Origin: a virus
Reading direction: 5' to 3' (one strand)
Virus record (IMG/VR): IMGVR_UViG_3300027996_000001
Span: 1-44,900 of that record
DNA: 44,900 nucleotides
Part shown: positions 22,089 through 31,576 of the stretch, in pieces
How positions within the stretch are numbered: position 1 is the first letter of the stretch
Layout of the letters: every line of letters starts with the position of its first letter
Position numbers and translations under genes: made by a program
Notes under the pieces: model-generated
What the model was told of the DNA's origin: nothing
Database searches by the model: none
Seen by the model: only the letters and a program-made list of their open reading frames with translations

Positions 22089-23913
22089 TTGTTGGTGTGT
22101 TAATTTTTAAAGCTTCTTGTAAAACTTTTAGTTTCTCCATATTTCTTCTAGCTATCTCATCTTTTTCTGTATTTGCTTTTAATCAGTTTATATCATATCC
22201 ATAAGTATCACTCATCCATCAGATTAATTCATCAAATCTAACAAATTCACTTAACTTCTTCATCATTTCTCATGTTTGGTCTAAAGATGCAACATTTCAC
22301 ATTGTCATGATATTGTTAATAAATTCAGTTATTTTAGCTCTTTCTATAATATCTAAACTAACATTTGTTGAACTTGTAACAATTTTAACTCCTATTCATT
22401 GAATAACATCAGGTTTTAATTCAAAATATCAGTATTTACCTATTGCTTCTACTACTATTTTCTTACCTCATTCTTTTTTAATCTCGTATCAATCCATTTT
22501 TATCAAAGGGAAAGTAGCTTTTAATAACTTTCAATCCTTTCAATAAATCTTTTCTGATAATAATGCAGGTGCAAATTGTTTTATTCTAGCCAACATCATT
22601 GTTAATGCAGAATCTAATCAAATATTGTAGTTTTCATCTACTGAACTTTGTCTAACTATTTTATTTGCTTCCATTATCTCTACAATACCTACCTTATCAC
22701 TTTGTGCTTGGAAAGGAGCTCTTAGATTATCTCATGTGTCTTGAACTACTAAATCATCAATTAAATTTAATACAGTTGTAAAATATCATAAATTAGGACT
22801 TGTATTAACTTGTTGTACATTTTCAGCACCTCATGTTGTTCTCCATAAATTAACTTTTCTACCTCATACATCCCAATCTTGACCTATTTCATCATCTCCT
22901 CATACTAATAGATTAATTCAACTACTCATTGCTGATCCAGTTAGTATATCTTGTAATACTTCTGATTTATAAGCTTTCAGGTATCAAACTCTTCTTGGTA
23001 CTCAATTACCCCGAATACAAGCATTGTTTGTATAATGTTGAACCATTTCTACTGGTAATTTACCATCATTATATAAATAGATTCAGTTTAATATTACAGT
23101 TTCTTCATTTGCTACAACTAAATACTTTTTAGTTATTCTATGATAATAATGCATAACAACTACATATCTTTCATCTTGTGGTGTATCATTTAAGTTTTTA
23201 GGCTCTGTGTCAGTTCACTCAGTAACCATTGAAGTATTATATTGCTTAGCTCAATATCTAGTTTCAAACTCCATCCATGATAATCTTTCTTTAATTATAC
23301 AATCATCAGCTTTTTGTACATCATTTTCTCCATAAACTCAATCATCTATATAAAAATCTTTAGGATGAATATTTTGTGGGAAAAAGAAATAAGTTTCATT
23401 CTCTGATTTATTAAAGTTTTTAGGGTTTTGTAAATCTGCTTCATCATTTATTACAGCATCTTCTTTAATTTCGTATCTATAATCTTTATAAGCTCTATGT
23501 CATGTAAACCGAACACCAGTTCAATATACAGCTTTGTTTTGTCTAAATTGTTTATTCTCTTTCCAAAAATTATCTTTACCATTTCAATCTAAAAAGAAAG
23601 ACATTGCAAACTTAGTTGGTTGTAATGCTTCTACATCAGCTTGACCATCTGGTTCAATAGCAAAATCTACTTTTCCATTAGTTCTACCCATATAAATCTC
23701 TATTAGATTCTCTTCTAAGGGTACATTAACATTAAGTTCTCATTGGTTATCATAATAACTTATTGCAGTAGTTTGTTTCTCATATTTATCAAACTCTTTA
23801 GTGATTGTACTTTTCTTACTTCTCATGAAGTTTAATCTATCTTGAAAATAGTCTAACCATTTAGCTTCAGACCAATCTTTACTATTTACTATATCATTAG
23901 TAGGTGTTTGCAT
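21922..23913 (-). CDS. portal protein
   Basis: A 663-residue protein directly downstream of the large terminase, in the size range of podovirus portals. The N-terminal half contains helices and a mixed alpha/beta clip (KVDFAIEPDGQADVEALQPT, then AVYGTGVRF). A helical stem follows, and the C-terminus is Gly/Pro-rich (GDLPPVAGNPTEG ... GGAGPQL), typical of portals. It would form the dodecameric DNA gate. Its last 167 bases also encode the start of a coiled-coil gene. The call rests on order, size and the C-terminal composition. Confidence 0.82.
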
Positions 23914-23970
23914 ATATTTTTAATTACAAAGTATATAATTAAATATAATCCTTTTTAATCTTTAATCAAA

Positions 23971-25515
23971 TTATATTGTAATTCTTTGATTCTCTCAGGT
24001 CATTTTGTTAGTAAATGTTCTTTTTTGAGGTTTTCTAATTATTAAAGATTTATAATCTACTGCTAAGTATCTAAATGAATCAGCCCCATTTGAATTTATA
24101 TCATGTTTTGGCTTATTTCTAAACATTCAATTCTTTTCATCAAATTCTCTTCTATATCATGCTAATCTACTTAATCCAGTATAACATTTAGTTTCATCAA
24201 AATAACAATTAATAAATATTTCTCTTACTGCATTAATTCAATCCGATATTAATCCTTTTTTTACTACATTAATCTTACCATTTAATTCTTTTTTAGCAAT
24301 AGATAATCTTGTTTTTCATGTTGTATATTCTGTTACTTCTACATCAAAAGGGAAATTGTGTGTATCATAGTTATTATATCTAGGATTTACAATAGTTTGT
24401 GCTATTTCTGTTAATCAATAACCACTTCATTCCCAGTAATCTATAATTCTAATTTCTTTAGCATATTTCTGATAAAACCAAATAGCTGTTTCATCTCATC
24501 ATCAAGCACCTCATAAATCCCAACTTGTATAAACTGCTAATTTTGGATCATAAAATACTTTTCAGACTCTTCATTGTGTTCTAGCTAGTGATAATTCTTT
24601 TTCATAATAAGCACCTTTTATAGCTAAATCAAAAGCTTCTTTAGGATAACTTGGATATTCTCTTTGCATATCATCCTTTTGTTCTTCTAATTTCTTTTGA
24701 TACCATCTCTTTTGTCAATCTGTAAATGATAAGTTTGGATATTTCCTATTAATCCAGCTATCATCTAATATTTTCTGAAAGTATACATGAATATCATTTC
24801 TAATAATATCTTCTGAATCTAGTGTATATGTTTTATCTAGCCACCAAGCATAAAAATGAAATTTATAATCCATGTTTGTTAATTCTTTTTCTTGTTCTTC
24901 TAATTCCATTGCCCTCATTGTCATATCAAAGAAATTTCAACTATTTCATTCTGCTGTACTTTCAATATCTGCCCTACTATTAGGAGCAATAGTGTTTAAT
25001 GCACCTGTTTGTATTTCTCTTGCTTTTTCAGGATATTTGTTACAAATTTTACCATACTCTGAAATATGAATATGTTGTAGTGTTCATCATCTAAATGAAG
25101 TATCAACTGAAACAGAGCAAGTGTTATTCTCAAACATTAACTCTCATTTCCTATCTGTTTTAAGTTTGTAGTTACTTTTTAGCCATTCAGGTACATTATC
25201 ATAAACAAACTTTATCTTGTCCTTAAAAATCATTATACTTGAATCTTTATTATCTGCAATTATACCTCCAGTGTAATAAGAGCTAAATAATACATCATCC
25301 AGCATATCTATATCTATAAGCGTACTGAATCATAATTGCCTTGCTTTAAGAATTATATTTTTTGTATGCCTATTCTCATAATAATGAGCTTGTGCCTCAT
25401 TTGGAATAAATGACACCTTTTCTCAATTTTTATTCTTGATAAAATATAGTTTTCATGAGAATATTCTCCATTGTTTATCTGATAATTTTTTTAATAATTG
25501 TTCTCTTTCTGTCAT
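23971..25515 (-). CDS. terL: large terminase subunit
   Basis: A 514-residue packaging motor. The ATPase part has KARQLGFST near residue 60 (the terminase Walker A variant), SFRGGTLQHIHISEYGKI near 140-155 (Walker B region with acidic pair) and IESTAEG near 186. The nuclease part begins at SWDLGGAG near residue 334 with a metal-binding Asp, and ends with ADSFRYLAVD. In these motifs RQLG, RGG, AEG and DLG have glycines written TGA, which is decisive for the genetic code. It starts by a one-base overlap with the preceding gene and is followed by the portal gene. Confidence 0.95.
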
Positions 25516-25823
25516 TAGTATATTTTATTATTAATAGTATCAAACTTATCAAATAATTCTTTATCTATTTGTTTAGTTTGATGTGCATAATATGGATTAA
25601 GATAATATTTACTCACACTATCACTAACTAATTTGAACTTTCAAACTATTCAATTCTTTATAAATAAAGGTCTTAATTTTTTTACAGTTCATTCAGGTAA
25701 TTCTAATATATCAAAATTAACCTCATTATCTTTTCTCATAGTATGAATTAATTTTATTACATAATACATTTTAGCTGTTCATATCTTTTCCGCTAAACTA
25801 TCTATATTATATTCTATATTCAT
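25515..25823 (-). CDS. winged-helix-like protein upstream of terL
   Basis: A 102-residue protein (MNIEYNIDSLAEKIG ...). Residues 15-75 look like a winged helix: three helices, then LELPEGTVKKLRPLFIKNG and a beta wing ending SKYYLNPYYAH, similar to the DNA-binding part of plasmid replication and terminase small subunits. The stop TAA overlaps the terL ATG by one base, so they are translationally coupled. It is the second candidate for small terminase subunit, the other being 26059-26466. A promoter and palindrome lie upstream. Confidence 0.7.
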
Positions 25824-25893
25824 TTTTACAAACTTATATTTTAAATGTAAATATTCTTTACTTTTTTTGGTTTTTAAATAATATGTCATCATT

Positions 25894-25931
25894 AAGGATT
25901 TAGTATTGTAGTTATTACTAATATAATCCTT
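25894..25931. promoter_or_regulatory. imperfect palindrome over the terminase promoter
   Basis: Outer arms aaggat (25894-25899) and atcctt (25926-25931) and inner arms tagta (25901-25905) and tacta (25916-25920) form an interrupted palindrome that covers the -10 box at 25920-25925. An operator for a dimeric regulator is plausible. No repressor can be assigned from sequence. Confidence 0.4.
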
Positions 25932-25947
25932 GTGTCAGTAAAAGCAA
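25920..25947 (-). promoter_or_regulatory. promoter for terminase-portal-capsid operon
   Basis: TTGCTT (25942-25947), 16 bp, TATATT (25920-25925) on the minus strand. It lies directly after the hairpin at 25946-26001 and about 95 bases upstream of the winged-helix gene. It would serve the packaging and head genes. Confidence 0.65.
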
Positions 25948-26001
25948 ATAAAAGTTCCGAATAATATACTTTTTAGTATACTATATATGGAACTTTTATT
26001 T
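25946..26001. terminator. bidirectional terminator-like hairpin
   Basis: A perfect 13-bp stem (25946-25958 with 25989-26001) encloses an inner hairpin (25965-25970 with 25975-25980). T-rich sequence follows on both strands, stronger on the plus strand. It separates the small-terminase candidate (stop at 26059) from the terL promoter, so termination of the upstream minus-strand unit is the likely use. Confidence 0.65.
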
Positions 26002-26058
26002 TTTTATTGGCTTTATACTTAACTTGAAAGTTAATCCCTCTTATATCTTATATTAGAT

Positions 26059-26466
26059 TTATAACTTGTTATCCTTCATTCATTGTATTTCTTGTAGTAC
26101 ATCTCAAAGTATATTATGATTTTCTGTAGATTCTCACTCCATTAATCTGTTTTGTTTAAAAGCTGATTCTCTTAATGCTGTTAATTGAGCAATAGTAATT
26201 TTTTCGTCTTTATTACAAATTAATTCTGAAATCATTATATCAGCCATTGATTGTAAATCATTGTTTCTATCTATCAAATTCGCCACTAAAACACTCTTTT
26301 CGCCAATTTTCGCCAAGTTTTCCTTTATAATTCTACTTACTGTTCTTTCTGACATTCATAATTTTATTGCAATATCTGAAGCACTAGAATTATTATTTAT
26401 TTTTTCTTCTATTACTTTTGCTTCTTTTTCATAGGAAGTTTTTTTTCATCTTTTACTTTCAATCAT
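26059..26466 (-). CDS. HTH protein, candidate small terminase subunit
   Basis: A 135-residue protein. After a basic start (MIESKRGKKTSYEKEAKVI) residues 25-55 form a helix-turn-helix (NNSSASDIAIKLGMSERTVS, then RIIKENLAKIG). The rest is helical (LTALRESAFKQNRLMEGE). The Gly in KLGMSE of the turn is TGA. An N-terminal HTH with helical oligomerisation part, two genes ahead of terL, is the classic small-terminase layout, which recognises the packaging site. A transcription regulator is the alternative. Confidence 0.72.
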
Positions 26467-26467
26467 C

Positions 26468-26596
26468 CTAATAATTTAAAAAGTAAAATATAATTGCTGC
26501 TATTACTACTGCTAATAGTAAAGGGTGTATCATAAACAGAATAACTGCTGATCATATAATCACAGTTGCTGCTAGTATTAAGTTTATTATAAACAT
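26468..26596 (-). CDS. small hydrophobic membrane peptide
   Basis: A 42-residue peptide, nearly all hydrophobic (MFIINLILAATVIIGSAVIL ... AIIFYFLNY), with two likely membrane segments. An in-frame ATG at 26642-26644 would add 16 residues. The shorter start has the TAATAACTA leader typical of this genome. It ends 2 bases before the small-terminase candidate start. A holin-like or membrane role is possible but not shown. Confidence 0.55.
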
Positions 26597-26759
26597 ATTA
26601 TATATAGTTATTAAATTAAATCAAGTTATAAGTTCAACTATCATATAGTAGCTAAACCTATAACTAAATAGGCTCTTAAATAATAAGTTACTGAAAATAA
26701 CAATTATTAATAAGATATACTTTTTTTACTTGCGAAGGTAAGAGTAATCTAAAACCTAT
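26597..26759. other. 163-base gap between HNH 2 and a membrane peptide
   Basis: AT-rich spacer with no convincing gene. It holds the possible longer start of the membrane peptide (26642-26644) and a short gttatt/gtaac-type hairpin. No clear promoter fitting the genome's pattern was found. Confidence 0.5.
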
Positions 26760-27290
26760 TTATTGGGGGAATTCCCATTTATATCATCAAGCTGTTTTCC
26801 TTTTTCAATTACAGCACTTTGATATTAATCAATTACATATTCATAATTCCCTACTTATATCAGACAAACTATCCCATAATTTTATTATATTTCAATGTAA
26901 AGATAATTGTATCACTTTTTTTGAATTATGGTTTAATATTCATTGTAAACCTTTATATCACTTAATCTTTCTTCTTTTATTCATCATATCATCCATATTA
27001 TCCTGATGAGTACCTAAAAATAAATTGTTTAGATAATTATTACTAGGATTGTCATCTCTATGACAAACTAACATTTTACTATCATCTATATTTAGTCAAA
27101 GAAATGCTTGGGCGACTAATCTATGAATAGAAAACATTTTTTTATTATTCTTCTTTGATAACCTAACTACTTTATATTTTACAACAGTTCCTGGTTTTAA
27201 TATAATATTCTTTCTCAAACTTTTTACCATCCCTTTTATACTTACTGCATATAATCATTCATATCCAATAATATCTTTCCATTCCTCCAT
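26760..27290 (-). CDS. NUMOD4-HNH-NUMOD1 homing endonuclease (HNH 2)
   Basis: A 176-residue homing endonuclease with the three standard parts. These are NUMOD4 (MEEWKDIIGYEGLYAVS), the HNH core (IHRLVAQAFLGLNIDDSKM, then LVCHRDDNPSNNYLNNL and FLGTHQDNMDDM at residues 58-110), and a DNA-binding NUMOD1/HTH tail (KKVIQLSLHGNIIKLWDSL, ending AGGYKWEFPQ). Several conserved glycines are TGA. It belongs to a different subfamily from HNH 1 and 3. It has its own promoter and a complex attenuator leader. Its spread by cleavage of uninvaded relatives is known for the family. Confidence 0.92.
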
Positions 27291-27303
27291 AAATTTACAA
27301 ATT

Positions 27304-27391
27304 AAAAACTCTTACAAACAGGCTTAACTCGCTAAAGACAACCTGCTCGTAAGAGCCTATAATAAGGGCGAGTTAATTTAATGTCTTTAGC
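27304..27391 (-). promoter_or_regulatory. loop-paired attenuator in the HNH 2 leader
   Basis: In minus-strand order there are X1 (27382-27391), X2 (27368-27376), a terminator stem (27349-27355 with 27309-27315, then five T) and, inside its loop, X1' (27331-27340) and X2' (27324-27332). X1/X1' pair over 10 bp and X2/X2' over 9 bp, all perfect. The three helices cross each other, so they are alternatives or a pseudoknot rather than one nested fold. A smaller cagg/cctg pair closes the inner loop. Confidence 0.7.
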
Positions 27392-27398
27392 TAAGAAT

Positions 27399-27426
27399 AC
27401 TATATCCATTTTAATATAAAAAGCAA
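27399..27426 (-). promoter_or_regulatory. promoter for HNH 2
   Basis: TTGCTT (27421-27426), 16 bp, TATAGT (27399-27404) on the minus strand, just after the stop of the small membrane peptide at 27450. The transcript would begin immediately before X1 of the attenuator. Confidence 0.65.
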
Positions 27427-27449
27427 TCTTATCTTTGTCTTATCTCTGA

Positions 27450-27569
27450 CTATAATTTATTTATATAATCTATTAATATGCTATAATATAATATATTAGA
27501 TATTACTACTCCTGCTAGTAGTAATAGATTTAGCAGTAGCCATGTTAAGGCTTTTTGTAGTTTAGTCAT
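27450..27569 (-). CDS. small membrane peptide
   Basis: A 39-residue peptide (MTKLQKALTWLLLNLLLLAG ...) with one membrane helix, N-terminal charge, and a short polar end (IDYINKL). Its start overlaps the end of the YopX-like gene by 8 bases, which argues for coupled translation. It ends with TAG. No family is recognised. Confidence 0.6.
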   Translation of the reverse strand: MTKLQKALTWLLLNLLLLAGVVISNILYYSILIDYINKL

Positions 27570-27966
27570 TTTCTATTAAGTTAGGGTTTTCATATATGTT
27601 TCAAACTACATATACTCAGGAAATATCTTTCCCCGTTTTACTATCTGTGCAATTTCAATCTTCTAATGCTTCGTGTAAAGGTGTTATAAGTCAAGGAGTA
27701 TATACTATAAAGCCTGAAAATTCCTCATCATATTCAACCTTAGAATAATTATCTATTCAAGCAATATTATTTCAGTCCCATACTATATCCCCCTCATATA
27801 TTTCTTTTCAGTTCTTATCTTTTAATCATATGTATTGCATAACTACATTAGAGGCTCTTCAGTCCTCAAAAGCTCTATAGTCTTCATATCATTTTCAATC
27901 ACTTACTACAACATTATCGTAATTCATTATCATTCAGTTGTAAGTTCTAAACTTTAAATTATTCAT
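27562..27966 (-). CDS. YopX-like phage protein
   Basis: A 134-residue protein of the YopX superfamily, common in phages of Firmicutes and others and of unknown biochemical role. The hallmark VMQYIGLKDKNGKEIYEGDI is at residues 40-60. The usual 'G-N-IYENPxL' close is present as VGNIYENPNLIE. Conserved glycines in this motif (YIGL, KNGK) are TGA. It lies in the early-type cluster of small genes downstream of a Rha regulator. Confidence 0.85.
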
Positions 27967-27968
27967 AA

Positions 27969-28094
27969 TTATATTTTTTTAAAATAATCTTCTTCACTCA
28001 TTTCTTCTATGTGTTGTATAGTAATGTTGTTACACACTCATTTACAGCTACATTTTCTAGGTGTTTTACTGTTAGGACATTGGTTAGGTTTCAT
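27969..28094 (-). CDS. Cys-rich small protein
   Basis: A 41-residue peptide (MKPNQCPNSKTPRKCSCKGV ...). Four cysteines are clustered at residues 6-21 (CPNS..KCSCKGVC), suggesting a small zinc-binding knuckle, followed by an acidic helix (HIEEMSEEDYF). It lies in a run of short co-directional genes with 2-base spacing on both sides. Function unknown; nucleic-acid or protein binding is an inference from the Cys cluster. Confidence 0.6.
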
Positions 28095-28096
28095 AA

Positions 28097-28408
28097 TTAA
28101 GTGTTATAAGCTATTTCTTTACTATCAAAATCATATAATTCTAAATAATGCAACATAGTAACTTCTCATATTTCTTGAACTAATATACTTCTTTGTTCAA
28201 TAGTCAATTCTTTTCATTCAAACTTATCCCATAAATTTCTCATAAGTACAGACTGCCAAGTCATTCATAGAGCAGTTTTACAATAATTACTTAAATGTCT
28301 AGTAGGTCATTCTGTTGCTTCTATTTCTTGTATCTTAACTAGAGTATTAAACATATTCTCTATTTGGTTTTCTAGTTTTTGTGTCAAAATTTCTAATTGA
28401 GTTTCCAT
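28097..28408 (-). CDS. hypothetical helical protein
   Basis: A 103-residue all-helical protein (METQLEILTQKLENQIENM ...). The middle reads GPTRHLSNYCKTALGMTG and the end EVTMLHYLELYDFDSKEIA. The leader before its ATG is the genome's TAACTAAATAA motif. No family is recognised. The size and helical layout are common for phage accessory or counter-defence proteins, but nothing specific supports that. Confidence 0.7.
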
Positions 28409-28414
28409 ATTTAT

Positions 28415-28582
28415 TTAGTTAGGATATATTCTTATCCGACCTTGTTTTTGTTTTTCTTTATATATTAATTCTCTTTTCAAAACTTCTTCATTATATTTTT
28501 GTTTATATTTTTTACTTTCTTTTTCTTCTTGAAATAAGAATATTCAGTAAATAATAATACATATTATAAATATTATTAACAT
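28415..28582 (-). CDS. membrane-anchored basic peptide
   Basis: A 55-residue protein with one N-terminal membrane helix (MLIIFIICIIIYGIFLFQ) and a long, strongly charged helix (EEKESKKYKQKYNEEVLKRE). The type resembles an anchor with a cytoplasmic coiled coil. The start has the TAACTAAATAA leader. No family is recognised. Confidence 0.65.
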
Positions 28583-28589
28583 AAGTTAT

Positions 28590-28970
28590 TTAGTTAGTAT
28601 ATATTTCAGTTGGAAAGGTTTTATGTTTTATTCAATCCCATTTAATATCAGTTTGTTTTATTTCGTCTAATCAGAATATATGAAAACTAATTATTGTGTT
28701 TTTATATTTGAAATACATAATTCAATCTCTTTGTCAGTATTCTATATTTAAGTCATATTCATTTATATTATTTATAGCTTTTCTAATAAATTTATTTTTA
28801 AGTTTATAATTATCTTCTTTTTTAAATCTACTTATTCTAGCATAATCTGTTTTAGTACCAAAGTTTATTTTTGAATTTTCTATTGCTCTATCTCTTAAAG
28901 AATGGGCTTCTCTGTTAGCATTAAATGCTTGTTCAATAGCTCTTATTGCAGTATAATAATTTGGTTTCAT
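28590..28970 (-). CDS. hypothetical protein
   Basis: A 126-residue protein. The first 65 residues are helical and basic (YYTAIRAIEQAFNANREAH ... FKKEDNYKLKNKF). The rest, reached only by reading TGA as Gly, looks beta-rich (DGIMYFKYKNTIISFHIFG) and ends KTFPTEIYTN. It lies in the block of small genes behind the Rha gene at 29061. No family is recognised. Confidence 0.72.
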
Positions 28971-28972
28971 AA

Positions 28973-29119
28973 TTATTTCTTTAGTAAGTTAATAATCTCA
29001 TTGTAGCAGTTTTTAATTACCTCTACTTGTTTAGCTAAACTGTAATGGATATTAGTTTCTTTAAGTTGCTGAATTACACTGTCTGCTTTCTCATTTGCTA
29101 GTTTTAGTTTCTTGTTCAT
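28973..29119 (-). CDS. small coiled-coil peptide
   Basis: A 48-residue helical peptide (MNKKLKLANEKADSVIQQLK ...) with heptad spacing throughout. Its start overlaps the end of the Rha-like gene by 59 bases, both frames staying open. Function unknown. Confidence 0.55.
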   Translation of the reverse strand: MNKKLKLANEKADSVIQQLKETNIHYSLAKQVEVIKNCYNEIINLLKK

Positions 29120-29813
29120 TAATTAATAGATTAGGTGTTTTTAAATACAAAGTTCCTGCAAAATTATCTAGTGCTATTTTACATAATAAATAAATCTCTT
29201 TATAGTGTGTTCATTTATTCATTTCTTCTACAATCACTCCTTTTAACATATTTTCTGCAACTGTTAAGTGAAATAACTCCATTTTATCTAAAGTATCTCT
29301 AGTTTTAGGTTTATTATGTTGTAATAATTTTAAAGCCTTGTATTCAGCCTTAGTTAAATTAGCATAATAAAATTTAACTCAACTACTTGCTCCTTGTTTT
29401 TTTGCATATTCAATAAAGTCTTTAATTGTATCTGTTGCTTGTAATCTAATTTGTTTTCATAATTCTCTAGTAGTTATCCACTCACTATTTTGTTGTTGTA
29501 ACAATATCTTCTCCATTTGATTAAAAGCCTTAATAAACTGTAATTTTTTATTGTGTGCTTTTTTATTTTGAATATTCATAACAATAAACATATATCAATC
29601 TCTATTTATTGAATAATTATCAAATGTTCTTTTATATGAATTTTCAAATGTAGATTTTCTAAACATTGCTTCAAAATCTATGGTGGAAATTTCCACCCTA
29701 AAATTATGTATTTTTCTTAATAATTCTTTATGTGCAATTCCAAATTCTTCTCAAATTCTATTACTTGTAGTTCTTGCTTCTCATTTTATTAGATTTACCA
29801 ACTCTTTTACCAT
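29061..29813 (-). CDS. Rha family phage regulatory protein (second copy)
   Basis: A 250-residue protein. The N-terminal 100 residues fit the Rha domain: an HTH-like start (ARTTSNRIGEEFGIAHKELL, then RKIHNFRVEIST), the segment FRKSTFENSYKRTFDNYSI and RDGYMFIVMN. The C-terminal half is helical (ITTRELGKQIRLQATDTIK). Rha proteins regulate phage development and may act against repressors. The ATG lies inside a perfect 16-bp inverted repeat, with a promoter just upstream, so autoregulation is likely. Confidence 0.82.
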
Positions 29814-29846
29814 AATATTAGTATTAACAATTAATACTAATATTAT
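29812..29846. promoter_or_regulatory. perfect 16-bp inverted repeat over start codon and -10
   Basis: Arms 29812-29827 and 29831-29846 are exact complements around a 3-base centre. The repeat includes part of the ATG of the Rha gene (29811-29813) and overlaps the -10 box (29842-29847). As DNA it is an ideal operator; as RNA it would bury the start codon. Confidence 0.75.
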
Positions 29847-29869
29847 ATTCTTTTATTATAATAAATCAA
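29842..29869 (-). promoter_or_regulatory. promoter for the Rha (second copy) operon
   Basis: TTGATT (29864-29869), 16 bp, TATAAT (29842-29847) on the minus strand. The predicted start lies within the inverted repeat, about 20 bases before the ATG. Confidence 0.75.
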
Positions 29870-29883
29870 ATTTTAATTTTTCA

Positions 29884-30102
29884 TTACATTTTTCTTTTAT
29901 CAAATATTCATAATTCAGCAAGGCTTATATTTGGCATATCTTTTTCAAAACCGCAGTATACAAGTGTAAGTTTTCAAACTTTCCCCTTAGCTTCTTCTAT
30001 AATCTCATTGAATTGTCTATTGGTATGAACTGTTCTTAATTTCTTTAAGTCTTGTTCTGATAAGTCTAAGCTATCTATATAATCAAAGTCTAATCTTTTC
30101 AT
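29884..30102 (-). CDS. hypothetical protein
   Basis: A 72-residue protein (MKRLDFDYIDSLDLSEQDLK ...), helical in the first half, with a beta-like KLTLVYCGFEKDMP in the second. It ends FDKRKM with TAA at 29884-29886. It is the last gene before the Rha promoter, and no terminator is evident between them. No family is recognised. Confidence 0.65.
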
Positions 30103-30113
30103 AGTTATTTAAT

Positions 30114-30317
30114 TTAAAGTAAATGTTCTCAAAGCCATAAACTATTTTCTTCTTCTATTCTTTTATCAACTAATAATTTATCTACTAATTCTCTAAAAGT
30201 ATCTATTGTTTCTTGTGCAAAATCACAATGCTGATTATCTTTTAATAAGTATATCAGAGTATTACTCATATCAGTTGCTTCTGATATGAGCCTGTTGGTT
30301 TCAGTTATTTCTTTCAT
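30114..30317 (-). CDS. small helical hypothetical protein
   Basis: A 67-residue helical protein (MKEITETNRLISEATDMSNT ... ELVDKLLVDKRIEE). One TGA near the end is read as Gly (SLWLGEHLL). It is evenly spaced between neighbours (3 and 11 bases). Function unknown. Confidence 0.65.
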
Positions 30318-30320
30318 AAT

Positions 30321-30590
30321 TTAATAATTATCATTTAAAACTTGTTCTATATCTGTTTTTGCTTCATTTTGTACTTGTTCAAGAATTTTAGTTCTTAACC
30401 ATAATTCTTTTGAAAGTCATTTCATACTTTGGTATTTCTCCCATTCTGCTTGAGTTAAACCAACCTCAACTTTTTTACTTAATCTTGATATTTCTCCAAA
30501 GTCTTTGTGGTAATCAGAAGTTAATCAAGTTTGTCAATCAGCTTCTAATACTCAATTTAAAACATAATCAATAGGTTGTTTATTTCTCAT
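30321..30590 (-). CDS. hypothetical protein
   Basis: An 89-residue protein (MRNKQPIDYVLNGVLEADGQ ...) with a central charged segment (SRLSKKVEVGLTQAEWEKY) and helical end (EQVQNEAKTDIEQVLND). Four or more glycines are TGA. It overlaps the following HTH gene's stop by 11 bases. Family unknown. Confidence 0.65.
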
Positions 30591-30813
30591 TTGTTAGTAG
30601 TTGTAAATAAGATTCTACTTTTTCAGGACTTATCAATAAATTACCCTTTTTAAATTGAGATAAATTAGTAGGATGTATATTTAATATCTCTGCTATCTCT
30701 TTATTTGTGATTCATTCTTTTATTGCATCAATAATTATATCTAATAAATATTGTTTCCTTTTTTTATCAAATGCTAATTGTTTAGCTTTCTTTGCTTTCA
30801 GTTCTTCTATCAT
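30580..30813 (-). CDS. HTH DNA-binding protein
   Basis: A 77-residue protein. After a basic helix (EELKAKKAKQLAFDKKRKQ) residues 35-65 form a helix-turn-helix (EGITNKEIAEILNIHPTNLS, then QFKKG). A short helical end (EKVESYLQLLTNEK) may dimerise. The small size is like Cro/XRE-type regulators or transposase-like HTH. It overlaps both neighbours, so it is co-expressed with the cluster. Its target is unknown; the palindromes at 29812-29846 and 25894-25931 are candidate sites. Confidence 0.72.
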
Positions 30814-31018
30814 GTTTATATTTTTTTCTTAAATTAGATATTTTACTTAAATTATTTCTATTCGCTTGTCTAACCCTTTCTAATTTCCTCTCTATTTTTT
30901 TATATTGTGATCCTGATTCTATTGTAAATATTAAATCATTTATTGTTTGTTTTCCTATATATATTATACTTATTAATACTAATATTACAATAATTAATGT
31001 TCCTATTATAATCTCCAT
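30782..31018 (-). CDS. membrane-anchored coiled-coil protein
   Basis: A 78-residue protein with an N-terminal membrane helix (EIIIGTLIIVILVLISIIYI) and a basic coiled coil (KKIERKLERVRQANRNNLSK). I chose the ATG at 31016-31018 over a GTG 51 bases upstream because it has the usual TTAATTAATAA leader. A spanin-like or accessory membrane role is conceivable; no motif proves it. Confidence 0.65.
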   Translation of the reverse strand: MEIIIGTLIIVILVLISIIYIGKQTINDLIFTIESGSQYKKIERKLERVRQANRNNLSKISNLRKKYKHDRRTESKES

Positions 31019-31031
31019 GTTACTTTTATTA

Positions 31032-31406
31032 TTAATTAAAACTATTATATAAACTTCTAGCTTCTGCACTTGTATATCTCATTCTTAAAGTATTCTCTTC
31101 ACAAAATATAATTATTCAATTTATTAAATCAGCAGCTTCTTTTGTTGTTAGTTTTGAAGTTTGAGTTTTATTATTAACTAATTCTCAATACACTTCTTTT
31201 TTTCAGAATACTCTTGATAAAATATATTGTTTAATTGTTTCAGAAGAGAAAGGACTTTGTTTCTCTATATCACTGAATAGTCAGTAAAAGAAATTGTTTT
31301 GTCCTAATGTTCTTCAAGATTTAGATTCTTTCTTATAACATATATATATTTGTTCTTCCTTTCCTTTAAATACATATTCTGTTATTTGATTTTTGTTTCA
31401 TATCAT
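31032..31406 (-). CDS. hypothetical phage protein
   Basis: A 124-residue protein, beta then helical: IGNKNQITEYVFKGKEEQI, then QNNFFYWLFSDIEKQSPFS. The end, TSKLTTKEAADLINGIIIFC, resembles the 'Ser-x-LT-x-x-EA-x-x-LI' close seen in several small recombination or replication accessory proteins of phages. That resemblance is too loose for a family name. It shares one base (TAATG-type junction) with the gene upstream. Confidence 0.68.
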
Positions 31407-31555
31407 TATATTGTAAAAATTATAGATAATACTGTACTTATATGTGCTAATAATATCATCATTGCTCATTTTAAATCTTTTGCGTAGGTAACAAATACTC
31501 CTCAAGTAATTAAACACAATATAAAATATAAAATTTTTACTATTAATGGTTCCAT
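31406..31555 (-). CDS. small two-helix membrane protein
   Basis: A 49-residue protein with two membrane segments (VKILYFILCLITGGVFVTYA and AMMILLAHISTVLSIIF) joined by a short Lys/Asp loop, a holin-like hairpin topology. The lysin is far away (40196), so a lysis role is uncertain. The start has a TAACTAAAAG leader. Confidence 0.62.
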
Positions 31556-31576
31556 ATTCTTTTAGTTAGTTATAAA

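Noticed and set aside
19624-24924. Separate short genes ending at TGA in capsid, terminase and portal
   Set aside because: The fragments continue in frame across TGA into the expected rest of each protein, so they are parts of single genes and not pseudogenes.
27291-27450. Group I intron around the HNH 2 gene
   Set aside because: The core P7/P3 elements and flanking exon halves of a split gene are not seen; both neighbours are intact, so the endonuclease is free-standing and the structures are better read as a leader.
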